DNA of 64,000 nucleotides from Ardenticatenaceae bacterium (GTDB lineage: Bacteria > Chloroflexota > Anaerolineae > Promineifilales > Promineifilaceae). The notes below the pieces were generated by a model. That model saw only the letters and a list, made by a program, of their open reading frames with translations, was not told where the DNA came from and made no database searches. Positions 51,942-60,643 of the stretch are shown in pieces (positions within the stretch are counted from its first letter, which is position 1; each line of letters opens with the position of its first letter). The stretch spans positions 186,001 to 250,000 of the forward strand of contig JACKBX010000002.1 in the NCBI GenBank assembly GCA_020634375.1. Direction: 5' to 3'. The translations under genes and the position numbers were made by a program.

Positions 51942-52911
51942 GCGCCACCTCATTTATAATCGTCCGCAGCAGGGCCACATCCAGATTGCCGCCAGACAAC
52001 ACACAAATCACCGTTTTGCCCTGCCAATCCTGCCCGCCGCGCAGCAGCGGCACAATGCTAATCGCGCCCGATGGCTCGATCAACAACTGTTCCTCTGTCA
52101 ACAGCATGTAAATGGCACGGCGCAGCTCTGCCTCGCTGGCTAATTCCACCTGCACCCGCCCTCTCGTCAGAGCAAACGGCAGCCGCCCAAAGCCACCGGC
52201 CAGCCCATCGGCAAGGGTCGGCTCGTGATTGTAGGGATCATAAGCCACGTCATCCTGAAAACTGAGCAGCGCGGCCGGGCTGGCCTGCGGTTGCACGCCT
52301 ACAATCTCGCAGGCAGGATGCAACGTCTTCAGCGCCACAGTGATGCCCGCCAACATTCCCCCGCCGCCCACCGGCACCAAAATGCTGTCCACCTGCGGCC
52401 GTTCCTGCACTATTTCCAGGCCAATGGTTCCCTGTCCGGCAATCACGTCAGCGTCATCATAGGCGGAGATTTCCAGTGCGCCGGTTTGTGCGGCAAAAAC
52501 GGCCGCCGCCTCGTGCGCGGCCTCGTAGCTGTCCCCCGTCTGGTGCAGAGTGATGGGAAAACGGCGCAATTTCCGTACTTTGGTCTGGGGCGCGTTGCTG
52601 GGCACAAAAATATCGGCGCGGACGCCGCCCCAGGTTTGCACAGCATAGGCCACGCCCAACCCATGATTCCCGGCAGATGCGGTGACGATGCCACGAGCTT
52701 TTTGCACGGCCGTTAGCCGCGCAATCTTGTGCAGCGCTCCACGCACTTTGAAAGAGCCAGTGGGCTGTAAATTCTCCAGCTTCAGCCACACATCCGCCCC
52801 TGTCAGATCACTGAGGTATGAACTGCGGCGCAGTGGGACGGCGGAAATATACGGCCGTATGCGTGTGTGCGCCTGGTAAATGGAAACGGCCGTCGGCAAC
52901 AAATCAGACAT
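51934..52911 (-). CDS. Threonine/serine dehydratase (PLP)
   Basis: 325 residues from ATG 52911 (AAAAGGGG ribosome-binding site). Fold-type II PLP enzyme: QPTGSFKVRGA with the PLP lysine (about 49-59), TASAGNHGLGVAYA, the GGGGMLAG phosphate-binding loop and VLSGGNLD at the C-terminus. No ACT regulatory domain, so it resembles the short catabolic threonine ammonia-lyase or serine racemase. It deaminates threonine to 2-oxobutyrate. Overlaps the HTH-citrate synthase gene and is divergent from a cupin gene, sharing a region with nested palindromes. Confidence 0.87.
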   Translation of the reverse strand: MSDLLPTAVSIYQAHTRIRPYISAVPLRRSSYLSDLTGADVWLKLENLQPTGSFKVRGALHKIARLTAVQKARGIVTASAGNHGLGVAYAVQTWGGVRADIFVPSNAPQTKVRKLRRFPITLHQTGDSYEAAHEAAAVFAAQTGALEISAYDDADVIAGQGTIGLEIVQERPQVDSILVPVGGGGMLAGITVALKTLHPACEIVGVQPQASPAALLSFQDDVAYDPYNHEPTLADGLAGGFGRLPFALTRGRVQVELASEAELRRAIYMLLTEEQLLIEPSGAISIVPLLRGGQDWQGKTVICVLSGGNLDVALLRTIINEVAHE

Positions 52912-52932
52912 AATCAATCCCCTTTTAATAAC

Positions 52933-52966
52933 ATATTGATTCATATATCAATATTGACAATATTGA
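52933..52966. promoter_or_regulatory. Two nested palindromic operators
   Basis: ATATTGAT-6-ATCAATAT (52933-52954) and TCAATATTG-A-CAATATTGA (52948-52966), both perfect. The second overlaps the cupin -35. They sit in the 100-bp region between the divergent threonine dehydratase and cupin starts, so one repressor could control both directions. Confidence 0.65.
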
Positions 52967-52982
52967 AGCATATTCCTATGAT
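52954..52982 (+). promoter_or_regulatory. Near-consensus sigma-70-type promoter of the cupin gene
   Basis: TTGACA (52954-52959), exactly 17 bp, TATGAT (52977-52982). Predicted transcript start near 52989, leader of about 23 nt containing GGAGG. Confidence 0.75.
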
Positions 52983-53011
52983 CGCGTCAACTATTTCGTA
53001 TGGAGGTTTAC

Positions 53012-53389
53012 ATGTACACACAAAACAAAGCAAATGCCGCACAGCGCGAGCGCAAAGGGCTAACTTCCTACTTTATGTGGAATCGCCAGCAAAATGAACA
53101 CACCAAACTGGCTATCACCTGGGTTGAAGTCGTACCAGGGTCACGGCAGCGGCCACACCACCACGAACCGGAACAAGTGTACGTCATTGTGCAGGGTCAG
53201 GGGATTATGGAAATTGATGGGGAAAAGCAGTCCGTCACAACCGGAGATTTGATCTACATCCCATCCAATGCTACGCATGGCATCACCAATCATGGCGATG
53301 AGTTGTTGGTGTATGTCTCGGCAGCTACACCCGCTTTTGACCTGGTAGACGCCTATGATCGCGGGCAGTTGCAGACACAAAATTATTAA
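53012..53389 (+). CDS. Cupin-domain protein
   Basis: 125 residues from ATG 53012 (GGAGG 6-8 nt upstream; the in-frame ATG at 53000 overlaps the ribosome-binding site). Cupin motif 1 is GSRQRPHHHEPEQVYVIVQGQG (metal-binding His-His-His-Glu; about 44-65) and motif 2 is IPSNATHGITN (His; about 89-99). A small metal-binding single-domain cupin, of the type used as isomerase, dioxygenase or ligand-binding protein; the substrate is unknown. Divergent from threonine dehydratase under a palindromic operator. Confidence 0.82.
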   Translation: MYTQNKANAAQRERKGLTSYFMWNRQQNEHTKLAITWVEVVPGSRQRPHHHEPEQVYVIVQGQGIMEIDGEKQSVTTGDLIYIPSNATHGITNHGDELLVYVSAATPAFDLVDAYDRGQLQTQNY

Positions 53390-53593
53390 GTACCCATGCA
53401 AAAGTTAAGTTCATGGTTTTCAGATTTGACCAATCTTGGAGATTGGTCAAATCTTGCCAAGTCAACAGTTATTGAACGCAAACACAATTTGCGAGCCGCG
53501 CATATTTGGATACTCTTGACGGATAGGCAATTTCTAATTGGGTAGGTGCAGCTTATATGGCCTGCATCTACCCACATTCGTCAAAGGATATCC
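53390..53593. other. Intergenic region between two cupin genes
   Basis: 204 bases with no gene. It holds the palindrome 53422-53454 and an AAAGGA ribosome-binding site for the second cupin; a TATATGGCC stretch near 53557 could be part of a promoter but is not convincing. Confidence 0.35.
53422..53454. repeat. Perfect 15-bp-arm palindrome
   Basis: AGATTTGACCAATCT, loop TGG, exact reverse complement. Lies 32 bp after the first cupin gene. No T-run follows, so it is a repeat or protein-binding site rather than a classic terminator. Core similarity with 21863-21901. Confidence 0.75.
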
Positions 53594-53923
53594 ATGATTT
53601 CGTTCAATATCGCACAACTACTTGAAGAACAACAGCAAATGAAACGGCCGTATCACGAGTTCCTGCGTCGCCGCTCCATGAGCATGGGCGTGTACGTGTT
53701 ACCGGCTGGCAGCGAAGACCCACAGCAGCCACATCAGGAAGATGAAGTGTACTTAGTCCTCGAAGGCGCAGCGACCCTGCGCGTGGCAAATAAAGATCAA
53801 AAGATAACAAAAGGCAGTCTCATCTTCGTACCTGCCTTTATGCCCCATCACTTCCATTCTATTCTCGAAGATTTACAGGTGCTGGTGTTTTTCGCTCCGG
53901 CGGAAACACAGTCCACCTTGTAA
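53594..53923 (+). CDS. Second small cupin-domain protein
   Basis: 109 residues from ATG 53594 (AAAGGA ribosome-binding site). Cupin motif 1 is GSEDPQQPHQEDEVYLVLEG (His and Glu retained, the first histidine positions replaced by Gln), and motif 2 is VPAFMPHHFHS. Only about 20-25% similar to the first cupin by eye, so not a recent duplicate. Followed by AzlCD. Function unknown. Confidence 0.75.
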   Translation: MISFNIAQLLEEQQQMKRPYHEFLRRRSMSMGVYVLPAGSEDPQQPHQEDEVYLVLEGAATLRVANKDQKITKGSLIFVPAFMPHHFHSILEDLQVLVFFAPAETQSTL

Positions 53924-53925
53924 AT

Positions 53926-53980
53926 GGCAAGCAGGCAACTATTTACTGCTTACCGATTACCGTTTGCTGATTACCGAACA
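53926..53980. repeat. Word repeat (GATTACCG / GCTTACC words)
   Basis: TTTACTGCTTACCGATTACCGTTTGCTGATTACCGA: three direct copies of a TTACCG word and GGCAAGCAGGCAA, immediately before the azlC start. No stable hairpin, so a direct-repeat member of the intergenic word repeats. Confidence 0.5.
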
Positions 53981-53982
53981 CT

Positions 53983-54669
53983 GTGTCTCCACAGCGTCAC
54001 GAACTAACTGCGGGAATCCGCGCCGAGATGCCCATTGCCCTGGGGGTTATTCCTTTTGGGTTGATTTATGGCGTGTTGGCGCTGGCTGCTGGGCTGCCTC
54101 CAGCGGTGGCGCAGGCTATGTCTGCCATCGTTTTTGCAGGATCGGCACAGTTTATTGGCGTGCAATTAATTGGCGCGGGGGCAGCTATACCCGTTCTCTG
54201 GCTCACCACCTTTGTCGTCAACTTGCGGCATTTGCTCTACAGCGCATCCATCGCGCCGCACACGCAACACCTGCCGCCGCGCTGGCGCTGGCTACTGGCC
54301 TACCTGCTCACCGATGAAGCATTTGTCGTCGCCATTCTGCATTACAACAATCAGGAACGGCCGTTAGCGCACAAACACTGGTATTTCCTGGGTGCAGGGT
54401 TGACGCTGTGGACGACCTGGCAAATCAGTACGGCCGTTGGCATTTTCTTGGGTGCGCAAGTTCCGGCAAGCTGGTCATTGGACTTCACGTTGGCACTTAC
54501 TTTCATTGGGCTGGTCATCCCCGCGCTGCGCGAACGGCCGCATCTGGCAGCCGCCATCACAGCAGGTATTGTCGCCCTTCTCACGTTTGCCTGGCCCTAC
54601 AAATTGGGATTGATCGCGGCCGCCTTATGCGGCATTGCAGTCGGGACGGCCTTGGAGGCACGGCAATGA
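53983..54669 (+). CDS. azlC: AzlC-family branched-chain amino acid exporter, large subunit
   Basis: 228 residues, six or more hydrophobic helices. Family blocks: the N-terminal GIRAEMPIALGVIPFGLIYG (about 11-30), AGSAQFIGVQLI and VVNLRHLLYSASIAP with the conserved NLRH motif, and the LTDEAFVV block. AzlCD exports branched-chain amino acids and their analogues. The GTG start at 53983 has no clear ribosome-binding site because a word repeat precedes it. The stop overlaps azlD. Confidence 0.87.
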   Translation: MSPQRHELTAGIRAEMPIALGVIPFGLIYGVLALAAGLPPAVAQAMSAIVFAGSAQFIGVQLIGAGAAIPVLWLTTFVVNLRHLLYSASIAPHTQHLPPRWRWLLAYLLTDEAFVVAILHYNNQERPLAHKHWYFLGAGLTLWTTWQISTAVGIFLGAQVPASWSLDFTLALTFIGLVIPALRERPHLAAAITAGIVALLTFAWPYKLGLIAAALCGIAVGTALEARQ

Positions 54670-54980
54670 CCTTTTGGCTGACCATCATCGGCATGGGGCT
54701 GATCACGTATGCCATTCGCGTCACCTTGTTTTTGTTGTTAGAGCGGGTGAAACTGGCTCCTTCTGTGCAGCGCGGGCTGCGTTATGTGCCGACGGCCGTT
54801 CTCTCTGCCATCATCGTTCCCGAAGTGCTGCAACCGGGTGGCACACTGAACATCTCGCTGGGCAACGCACGGCTACTTGCCGCCATTGTCGCCGCCATTG
54901 TGGCCTGGCGAACCCGCAACGTACTGTGGACTATCGCCGCAGGTATGGTTGTGCTGTGGCTATTAAACTGGCTAGGGTAA
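54666..54980 (+). CDS. azlD: AzlD-family exporter, small subunit
   Basis: 104 residues, four hydrophobic helices; MTFWLTIIGMGLITYAIRVT, VKLAPSVQRGLRYVPTAVLSAI and the terminal WTIAAGMVVLWLL stretch are typical. ATGA overlap with azlC (54666-54669) sets the start. Required partner of AzlC. Threonine dehydratase nearby gives 2-oxobutyrate, a branched-chain precursor, so a shared amino-acid theme is possible. Confidence 0.87.
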   Translation: MTFWLTIIGMGLITYAIRVTLFLLLERVKLAPSVQRGLRYVPTAVLSAIIVPEVLQPGGTLNISLGNARLLAAIVAAIVAWRTRNVLWTIAAGMVVLWLLNWLG

Positions 54981-54989
54981 AAAGAAAAC

Positions 54990-55009
54990 CGGGTCTTTGC
55001 AAAAACCCG
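54990..55009. terminator. Hairpin shared by convergent azlD and STAND genes
   Basis: CGGGT-C-TTT-GC-AAA-A-ACCCG, a near-perfect stem flanked by AAAA on the left and ATTT on the right. Suitable for ending transcription from both sides. Confidence 0.65.
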
Positions 55010-55019
55010 ATTTCTAAAG

Positions 55020-58000
55020 CTAATTTCGCAGCTCCGCCAAAACTTCTTCCGTGAACGGGTTTTCTCCAGCTTGCAACGCCTCAATCCAGGCTTCACGCCC
55101 TTCACCACCTTCTTCATACACATCAAGGTCTTGTAAATAGGTTATAAAGAATTGGAAATCAGCGATGGCCCCATCGTAATCGCCGGTAAGTGCGCGGGCA
55201 ACGCCACGACTGTCATAAAAGTCGCCGTTATTGGGCGATAGGGCAATGGCTTGCTCGCAACTATCCAACACATCAGCAGCGTATCCCCACAAACTGCCAA
55301 ACCAACATAAGGCGTTCCAATCCCAATCGCTGATCATCGCACCGGGGTCTTGGGCTTGGGCAGCAGCGAATTTGGCAACGGCCGTTTCAATATCCCCCTC
55401 CTGAGCTGCATCCACTCCGGCAAGCACCAAGTTTCGCGCCTCATTACGGCTTGAAATTTCTGTAAGCGCCTCCACTGTCAGATTTGCCTCCGGTTCGATC
55501 TCATTGATTCTGTCTAGCAAACTTTGTGCGCCGGCTTCATCACCATCAGCTAACAACATGGCCGCCCGCTCTACTATCGTGGAATGAACAGGCCAGTTGT
55601 CACAAGTCCGCTCATATGCCTCAGGTGTACTACGCAAATACCGCTCCCATTCACCTAAGGAGAGGTTGCGGCGCACCTGATCACAAGCAATCGCTGCAAA
55701 TTCTTCAATACCCGTAAGCCACAACCGCGCTGTATGATCACGGCTGCCAGTTGCCAAAATACCTCCGGTAGCACCAAATTGCACATCCATGACTTGCCGT
55801 TCGTGCCCCTTCAAAATGGTAGTGGAGAGATTAGGATCTACGGCGGTCAAATTCCATAGGCGCACGGTGCGATCCCAACTGCCGGAGGCTAAGGTGCGCC
55901 CATCTGGACTGAAATCAAGTGATAAAACCCAATCAGCGTGGCCGATCAGGGTGTTAATTGGCTCCGTCACATCCTCTAGATCCCACAGGTTGATGCTCAA
56001 ATCGTCGTAACCACTTGTAGCCAACATGCTGCCATCTGGGCTGAAGGCCAGGTCACTTACCCATGTTTCATGCTGCGAGTCGAAAGCCAGTGGTGTGTCC
56101 AAATCGCCGTCGAGATTCCAAATATAAATGGAGCGGGTGTTGTTGGCAGCGGCCAAAGTACGGCCGTCATCACTAAAAACGAGGGTGTGTAAACGCCCAT
56201 CAAAACCGTGCAAGATGGTGGCTTCGCTGCCGGATGGCGGCCAGATGTACACGGCCGCTCCCGTTGTCGCCGCCGCGATCTGTTCTCCGTCCTTGCTAAA
56301 GGCCAGTGCTGTAACGGCCGTACCATCTGCGTGCAAACTATTTTGCGGTGACAGTGCCTCCCCAGCAAAAGACCAGATATTTATCGTATTAGTATAGTTC
56401 GTCGTCGCCAGAAGCCGACCCTCTGCATACAATGCTGCTGGGGTCAAGCCTGTTATATCAAAAGGCGGGGCTACATTTTCGCTGGCGGGAATTATATACT
56501 TCTGCTGTAATCGCGGCGGAATATTACCAGTATTCCAAAGATAAAGTTCGTGTGGCACAGTGAAATCCTCCACATTTTGCGCCAGCGCGACCAATGAACC
56601 ACCATTTTGCCCAAACCCAACGGCTACCACATCGGTCCCCGGTTCACGCATCACTTGCGGTTTGATGTCTGTACCGCCCAATTGCCAGAGCCGAATAGAA
56701 CGATCATCGCTGGCGGAAGCCAGCACATTGTCCGCAGGGTTAAAAGCTATTGCATTAATGGTTGAATTGTGCCCAACAAGGCTGAATATTTCTTCGCTGG
56801 GATTTTCCACGTCCAGCAAGCAAATTGCCAGGTCTTCGGAAACGATGACGGCTATGGTTTTGCCATCATGACTGATGCTCAAATCGCCAATGGGTGTCGG
56901 AATGTTGCTGGCAAAGCGGGTCACATTGAATGTACTGCTGACCATATTCCACATGGCAATGCTGCCCGCGTCATCAGCCGTCACCAAAAAACTGTTGTCT
57001 GGAGCAAAAATAGCATGTGTAATCCCGGCGCCACTGCTGCTGCCGAACTGCCGTATGACGGCGCGGCTGGCGCTGTTTAGGTCACGCACCAGAATAGTGC
57101 CGCGCACGTAGGTTGCCAGGTAACGGCCGTCGTCGCTCAATGCCAAGTTTACTAAATCGGGGTCAGCGCTTTCATAGAGGGAAACGGCCGTTTCCTCCGG
57201 TGCAGTCAAATCCCAACGCCAGATCGCGCCACTCGTACTATAGGCAAACAGATAGCTGCCCCCCGAGCCAAGCAACACACGACTTATTGGTGTGCCAGTA
57301 GGCGCAAAGGTTGCCAGCAGCACAGGCTCTGGACTGGTTCGTGCGGCCACACCGCTAATATCCCACCAATCAATTTGTTGATCATGCCGCAGCACGGCTA
57401 CACTTCCCCCGTCTGGACTAATCGCCAGACTGGAGGCGGACATTGTCGCTCCCAGGTTTTGGAAATCGGAACTGGGGCCGTCCAAATTCCACAATAAAAC
57501 AGTGCCATCTGCTTCTGAGGAGAGCATGTAACGGCCGTTTGGGTCAAAAACCACGTCACGCACAAACCCGTTATGACCTAGCCATACCGTGTTGTAATCC
57601 TGCTCCGACAGCACCTCGCGTAGCGCCGTATCTACCAGCTCCCGATCATCATTTTCTTCCTCATTCATAATACGCAGCGCTTCCAAAGCAAGCAGCGTAG
57701 ACAACTCCGTATCATTGCTTAAATCCACGATGCGCGGCGCCTGAGCTGCCAACGACTGGGCCAGCGCCACTCGACCAGATTTCAACGCTTTAGCAGCATT
57801 TTCACGGGCCAACTGTTCACTTTCCACAGCTATAGCCTGCGCCGTTACCGCTTCTTCTTCTCGCTCCACCGCCAAAGCCGCATTCGTGTCAGACGTAGCA
57901 GCCAATGCCACAGAGGTTGCTGCCGCATCGGCTGCCAAGCCAGCATTCACATCAGATGTGGCCGCCAATGATTGCGCCAACTGCTCGTTATATACAGAGG

Positions 58001-59603
58001 TTTCTTGCGCCGCAATGGCTCTAGTAGCGGCACTATTTGCTTCGTCAGCCTGATCTTGCGCATAAATAGAGGCAATGCTCGCCCAAACAAATGCAACAAT
58101 GGCAACCACTACCAAACCCGTCAACGCCAAAGTCAAACGACGCAGGCGGGTAGCCGTTCGCGCCTCTTTTTCTGCCCGTTCTTGGGCAGCAACCAGGTCA
58201 TACTGGCTTTGTGCATCTTCACAGGCCGCCAAAAAATCTTGTACAAGCGGCTCCTGCTCTTCACGTTGAATCGTCGCAAGAACGCCTTTCAACTCCTCGC
58301 CCAACATCAGTAGATCACGGCTGCGGTCGGCACGATCCCACGCTTCGGCAGCACGCAGCAATGGGCTTTGGCGCAGCCGCCATGCCTGATTTGCATGTAA
58401 AATGGGCGTAACAAAGCGATCGTGTACCAGTTCGTACCATGTACCTCCAGCACGAATTTCTGCACGCAGCAAGAAATGCTCGACCAACACTGCCACGACT
58501 TTGTTAGACATCCCGGCCGTTTCTATCTCGCCCTGGTACACCGTGCCGCGTGTTTCCGCCTCAGTGATCAGTTCCTGATCAAACCAGGCCCGTAGTTCCA
58601 CCTCGGACATACTGGTTTGGGCAAGAGCCGCTGCAATTGTTTCTTCATAATACTGAGAAAGGGCAATATCCACATCACCCAGCTCTTCTAAGTCTTGCTG
58701 CGTGATAAGCGTAGAATCGGAATCGCGTAAGTTTTCCCAAAGCTGGAAACAGACGACCTGCAACTGCACAGGCTCTACAAATTGACCTGCCTGGGTTCCC
58801 TCCCCCTGTATGCGAATCTGGCGCAAGTTGTCTACCAAAATTTTGGCTACGCCTGGAGCAAATTGACGACCACCCAATGCGGCGGGCTGTTCAACAGCTT
58901 CCTGGGCGGAGGATGCTTCCATGCGCTGCATGTAATAACGGGCACGCATGTTGTTAAAAAGGAGACGTTGATACGGCCGTAACGCAGCCACAAAATCTTC
59001 ACGCAGCGTCAACACTACCCACAAAAGCGGATCATCCAACAACGCCCGATTCAACTGCCGGAAAAACGCCTCGCGATCTTCCCAGCGTGCCAAATGCGTT
59101 GTTACAATTTCTTCAAACTGATCGATGACCAAAATATGCGGCGGTTCAACGTAGTCCACATTTTCTTCTGCCGCCGGTTCGCTCTCGTCTGCAAGCTGCG
59201 GTTGGTAAAAATAATGCTCGCCATCGTTCGTTGCCAAATGGCGCAAAAATTCTGTCAGGGGCATATGTGCAAACTGCTGCATATCCTGCCCACTCTGCTC
59301 CAAACTGAGAATCAAGTTGAAGACAAAAATATTATCAACATCATCAATACCTGGGGGTAATTCGCCATTCACACGCCCTACGGGAAGAGCCACAAAGCCC
59401 TCGTCTTCCACTAATTGAGGAAGGACGCGTGCATTGATCAAGGAGCTTTTGCCTGCACCGGATTGAGAGTAAAACAGCACCATCCGCTCGGAAATTACCA
59501 ACGAGACCAGGTCACGGGCTTCCCGCTCACGTCCAAAAAAGCGGTCACGGTCGTCTTTTGTAAAGGTTCGGGGGCCAACGTAGGGGTTGAGTATTTCAGT
59601 CAT
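55020..59603 (-). CDS. nSTAND ATPase with TM helix, WD40 propeller and TPR tail (system B sensor)
   Basis: 1527 residues from ATG 59603, preceded by AGGATG and lying 8 bp after the SIR2-like stop; a start at 59666 would overlap that gene and add 21 residues with no counterpart in the paralogue. Order: NPYVGPRTF and FFGRERE, P-loop QSGAGKSS (about 47-54), Walker B LVIDQFEEI, ELVHDRFVTPI block, a transmembrane helix (about 489-512), an Ala/Glu-rich coiled region, about 14 WD40 blades (about 678-1290; SPDGR turns) and C-terminal TPR repeats (about 1330-1500). Unlike system A it has no PPC domain or cysteine-pair repeats. Predicted signal-triggered ATPase switch; partners are the two genes upstream. 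Confidence 0.87.
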   Translation of the reverse strand: MTEILNPYVGPRTFTKDDRDRFFGREREARDLVSLVISERMVLFYSQSGAGKSSLINARVLPQLVEDEGFVALPVGRVNGELPPGIDDVDNIFVFNLILSLEQSGQDMQQFAHMPLTEFLRHLATNDGEHYFYQPQLADESEPAAEENVDYVEPPHILVIDQFEEIVTTHLARWEDREAFFRQLNRALLDDPLLWVVLTLREDFVAALRPYQRLLFNNMRARYYMQRMEASSAQEAVEQPAALGGRQFAPGVAKILVDNLRQIRIQGEGTQAGQFVEPVQLQVVCFQLWENLRDSDSTLITQQDLEELGDVDIALSQYYEETIAAALAQTSMSEVELRAWFDQELITEAETRGTVYQGEIETAGMSNKVVAVLVEHFLLRAEIRAGGTWYELVHDRFVTPILHANQAWRLRQSPLLRAAEAWDRADRSRDLLMLGEELKGVLATIQREEQEPLVQDFLAACEDAQSQYDLVAAQERAEKEARTATRLRRLTLALTGLVVVAIVAFVWASIASIYAQDQADEANSAATRAIAAQETSVYNEQLAQSLAATSDVNAGLAADAAATSVALAATSDTNAALAVEREEEAVTAQAIAVESEQLARENAAKALKSGRVALAQSLAAQAPRIVDLSNDTELSTLLALEALRIMNEEENDDRELVDTALREVLSEQDYNTVWLGHNGFVRDVVFDPNGRYMLSSEADGTVLLWNLDGPSSDFQNLGATMSASSLAISPDGGSVAVLRHDQQIDWWDISGVAARTSPEPVLLATFAPTGTPISRVLLGSGGSYLFAYSTSGAIWRWDLTAPEETAVSLYESADPDLVNLALSDDGRYLATYVRGTILVRDLNSASRAVIRQFGSSSGAGITHAIFAPDNSFLVTADDAGSIAMWNMVSSTFNVTRFASNIPTPIGDLSISHDGKTIAVIVSEDLAICLLDVENPSEEIFSLVGHNSTINAIAFNPADNVLASASDDRSIRLWQLGGTDIKPQVMREPGTDVVAVGFGQNGGSLVALAQNVEDFTVPHELYLWNTGNIPPRLQQKYIIPASENVAPPFDITGLTPAALYAEGRLLATTNYTNTINIWSFAGEALSPQNSLHADGTAVTALAFSKDGEQIAAATTGAAVYIWPPSGSEATILHGFDGRLHTLVFSDDGRTLAAANNTRSIYIWNLDGDLDTPLAFDSQHETWVSDLAFSPDGSMLATSGYDDLSINLWDLEDVTEPINTLIGHADWVLSLDFSPDGRTLASGSWDRTVRLWNLTAVDPNLSTTILKGHERQVMDVQFGATGGILATGSRDHTARLWLTGIEEFAAIACDQVRRNLSLGEWERYLRSTPEAYERTCDNWPVHSTIVERAAMLLADGDEAGAQSLLDRINEIEPEANLTVEALTEISSRNEARNLVLAGVDAAQEGDIETAVAKFAAAQAQDPGAMISDWDWNALCWFGSLWGYAADVLDSCEQAIALSPNNGDFYDSRGVARALTGDYDGAIADFQFFITYLQDLDVYEEGGEGREAWIEALQAGENPFTEEVLAELRN

Positions 59604-59611
59604 AGCACATC

Positions 59612-60601
59612 CTAACTGGCCCATACCTGCCAGATTTCTTGCATAAAACCAGGAGCATCGCCCCAATACACCTCAAATTTCCCTTCTTGGTCGAGATAGT
59701 TTTTCAGGTAGTTTTGTTGATGATCGTCCCCCTGCAATTGAATGGCGACACTTTTCGGACGACGCTCGGCCAGGCTGGCGCGAATCAGCCCGCGAAAGAC
59801 CGTGCGAAAGTCCCAGTGAGCTAATCCAAAACCAAGCAGCATCAATGCAGAATCCGTTAGAGCTTGCCGAATGATTAAGGGAATGCCTTCCCAATCGCGG
59901 GCGGTATTGACGAGGAAATCCAGGTGATCGTCCTCAGTAAGTACAAGGGACGCAGGGTGCGCATCCAAACCGTGCAGGTGGTAAACAAGGGGTTCCTCAA
60001 TCGTGGGATGATAAGTATTGTCATCATCAAAGTTTGAGGGGATGCGGCTAAGCTGGTTGTTCCAATAACAAATTTCGGTGCGCGGCTGTTTGCCTTCGCG
60101 GCGCAGGGCCATCTCTAAAAAGGTATGGTAGCTGGTGGTCAGGTAGATTGGCAGTGGCAGTTTTGCCAAAATGAGGAGTGGATTATTCAAGCCATCATCA
60201 AACTTCGGGAACCCAAGACGATCGGCCGTTTCTGAAAATGTGAGCTTGTCGGCATCAATCTCTTCTTGCAAGTCTTCTACCAGGTCTTCGTCGGCAATAG
60301 ATTGCAATGCCGCTTTGAGAAATTTGAGGTAATCGCGCTTGACATATTCGCTGTCTTGTCCTTCAGCCTGAGCCATGACAGCCTGATATTGTGCCATGCG
60401 GGCCAGATTGCGCTCTGGCCCAGGGTACTCTGTGTAATAAGCCCAGCCTTCCATGAGTTCATTTTGATCATCAAATACAAGGTTGCTGCCAACAACGTAG
60501 CTAATGACGGGCAGCGCTTTGCCTTCATTGATGCGGTCGATCAGGGATTCTTTCCAACCTTTCTTGGTGGTTGTGGCTTTTTGAATTTTGAATCGTGTCA
60601 T
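59612..60601 (-). CDS. SIR2-like protein, conflict system B
   Basis: 329 residues. Same family as 15-1274 but without the internal EAD. Blocks: PVISYVVGSNLVF near the N-terminus (weak glycine loop), YLTTSYHTFLEMAL, PRTEICYWN, LVYHLHGLDAHPASLVLTEDD, and LMLLGFGLAHWDFRTVFRGL, ending VYWGDAPGFMQEIWQVW. As in system A, TTNxD is replaced by TTSYH, with the HLHG histidine retained. Located between the EAD-FGE-like gene and the STAND gene, with an 8-bp gap to the latter, so expression is coupled. Probable NAD-directed or ligand-binding effector; activity unproven. Confidence 0.8.
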   Translation of the reverse strand: MTRFKIQKATTTKKGWKESLIDRINEGKALPVISYVVGSNLVFDDQNELMEGWAYYTEYPGPERNLARMAQYQAVMAQAEGQDSEYVKRDYLKFLKAALQSIADEDLVEDLQEEIDADKLTFSETADRLGFPKFDDGLNNPLLILAKLPLPIYLTTSYHTFLEMALRREGKQPRTEICYWNNQLSRIPSNFDDDNTYHPTIEEPLVYHLHGLDAHPASLVLTEDDHLDFLVNTARDWEGIPLIIRQALTDSALMLLGFGLAHWDFRTVFRGLIRASLAERRPKSVAIQLQGDDHQQNYLKNYLDQEGKFEVYWGDAPGFMQEIWQVWAS

Positions 60602-60643
60602 GGCGTGTGCCTCTTTAAGCGTGTGCCAGTAGCAAGTTTGTGC

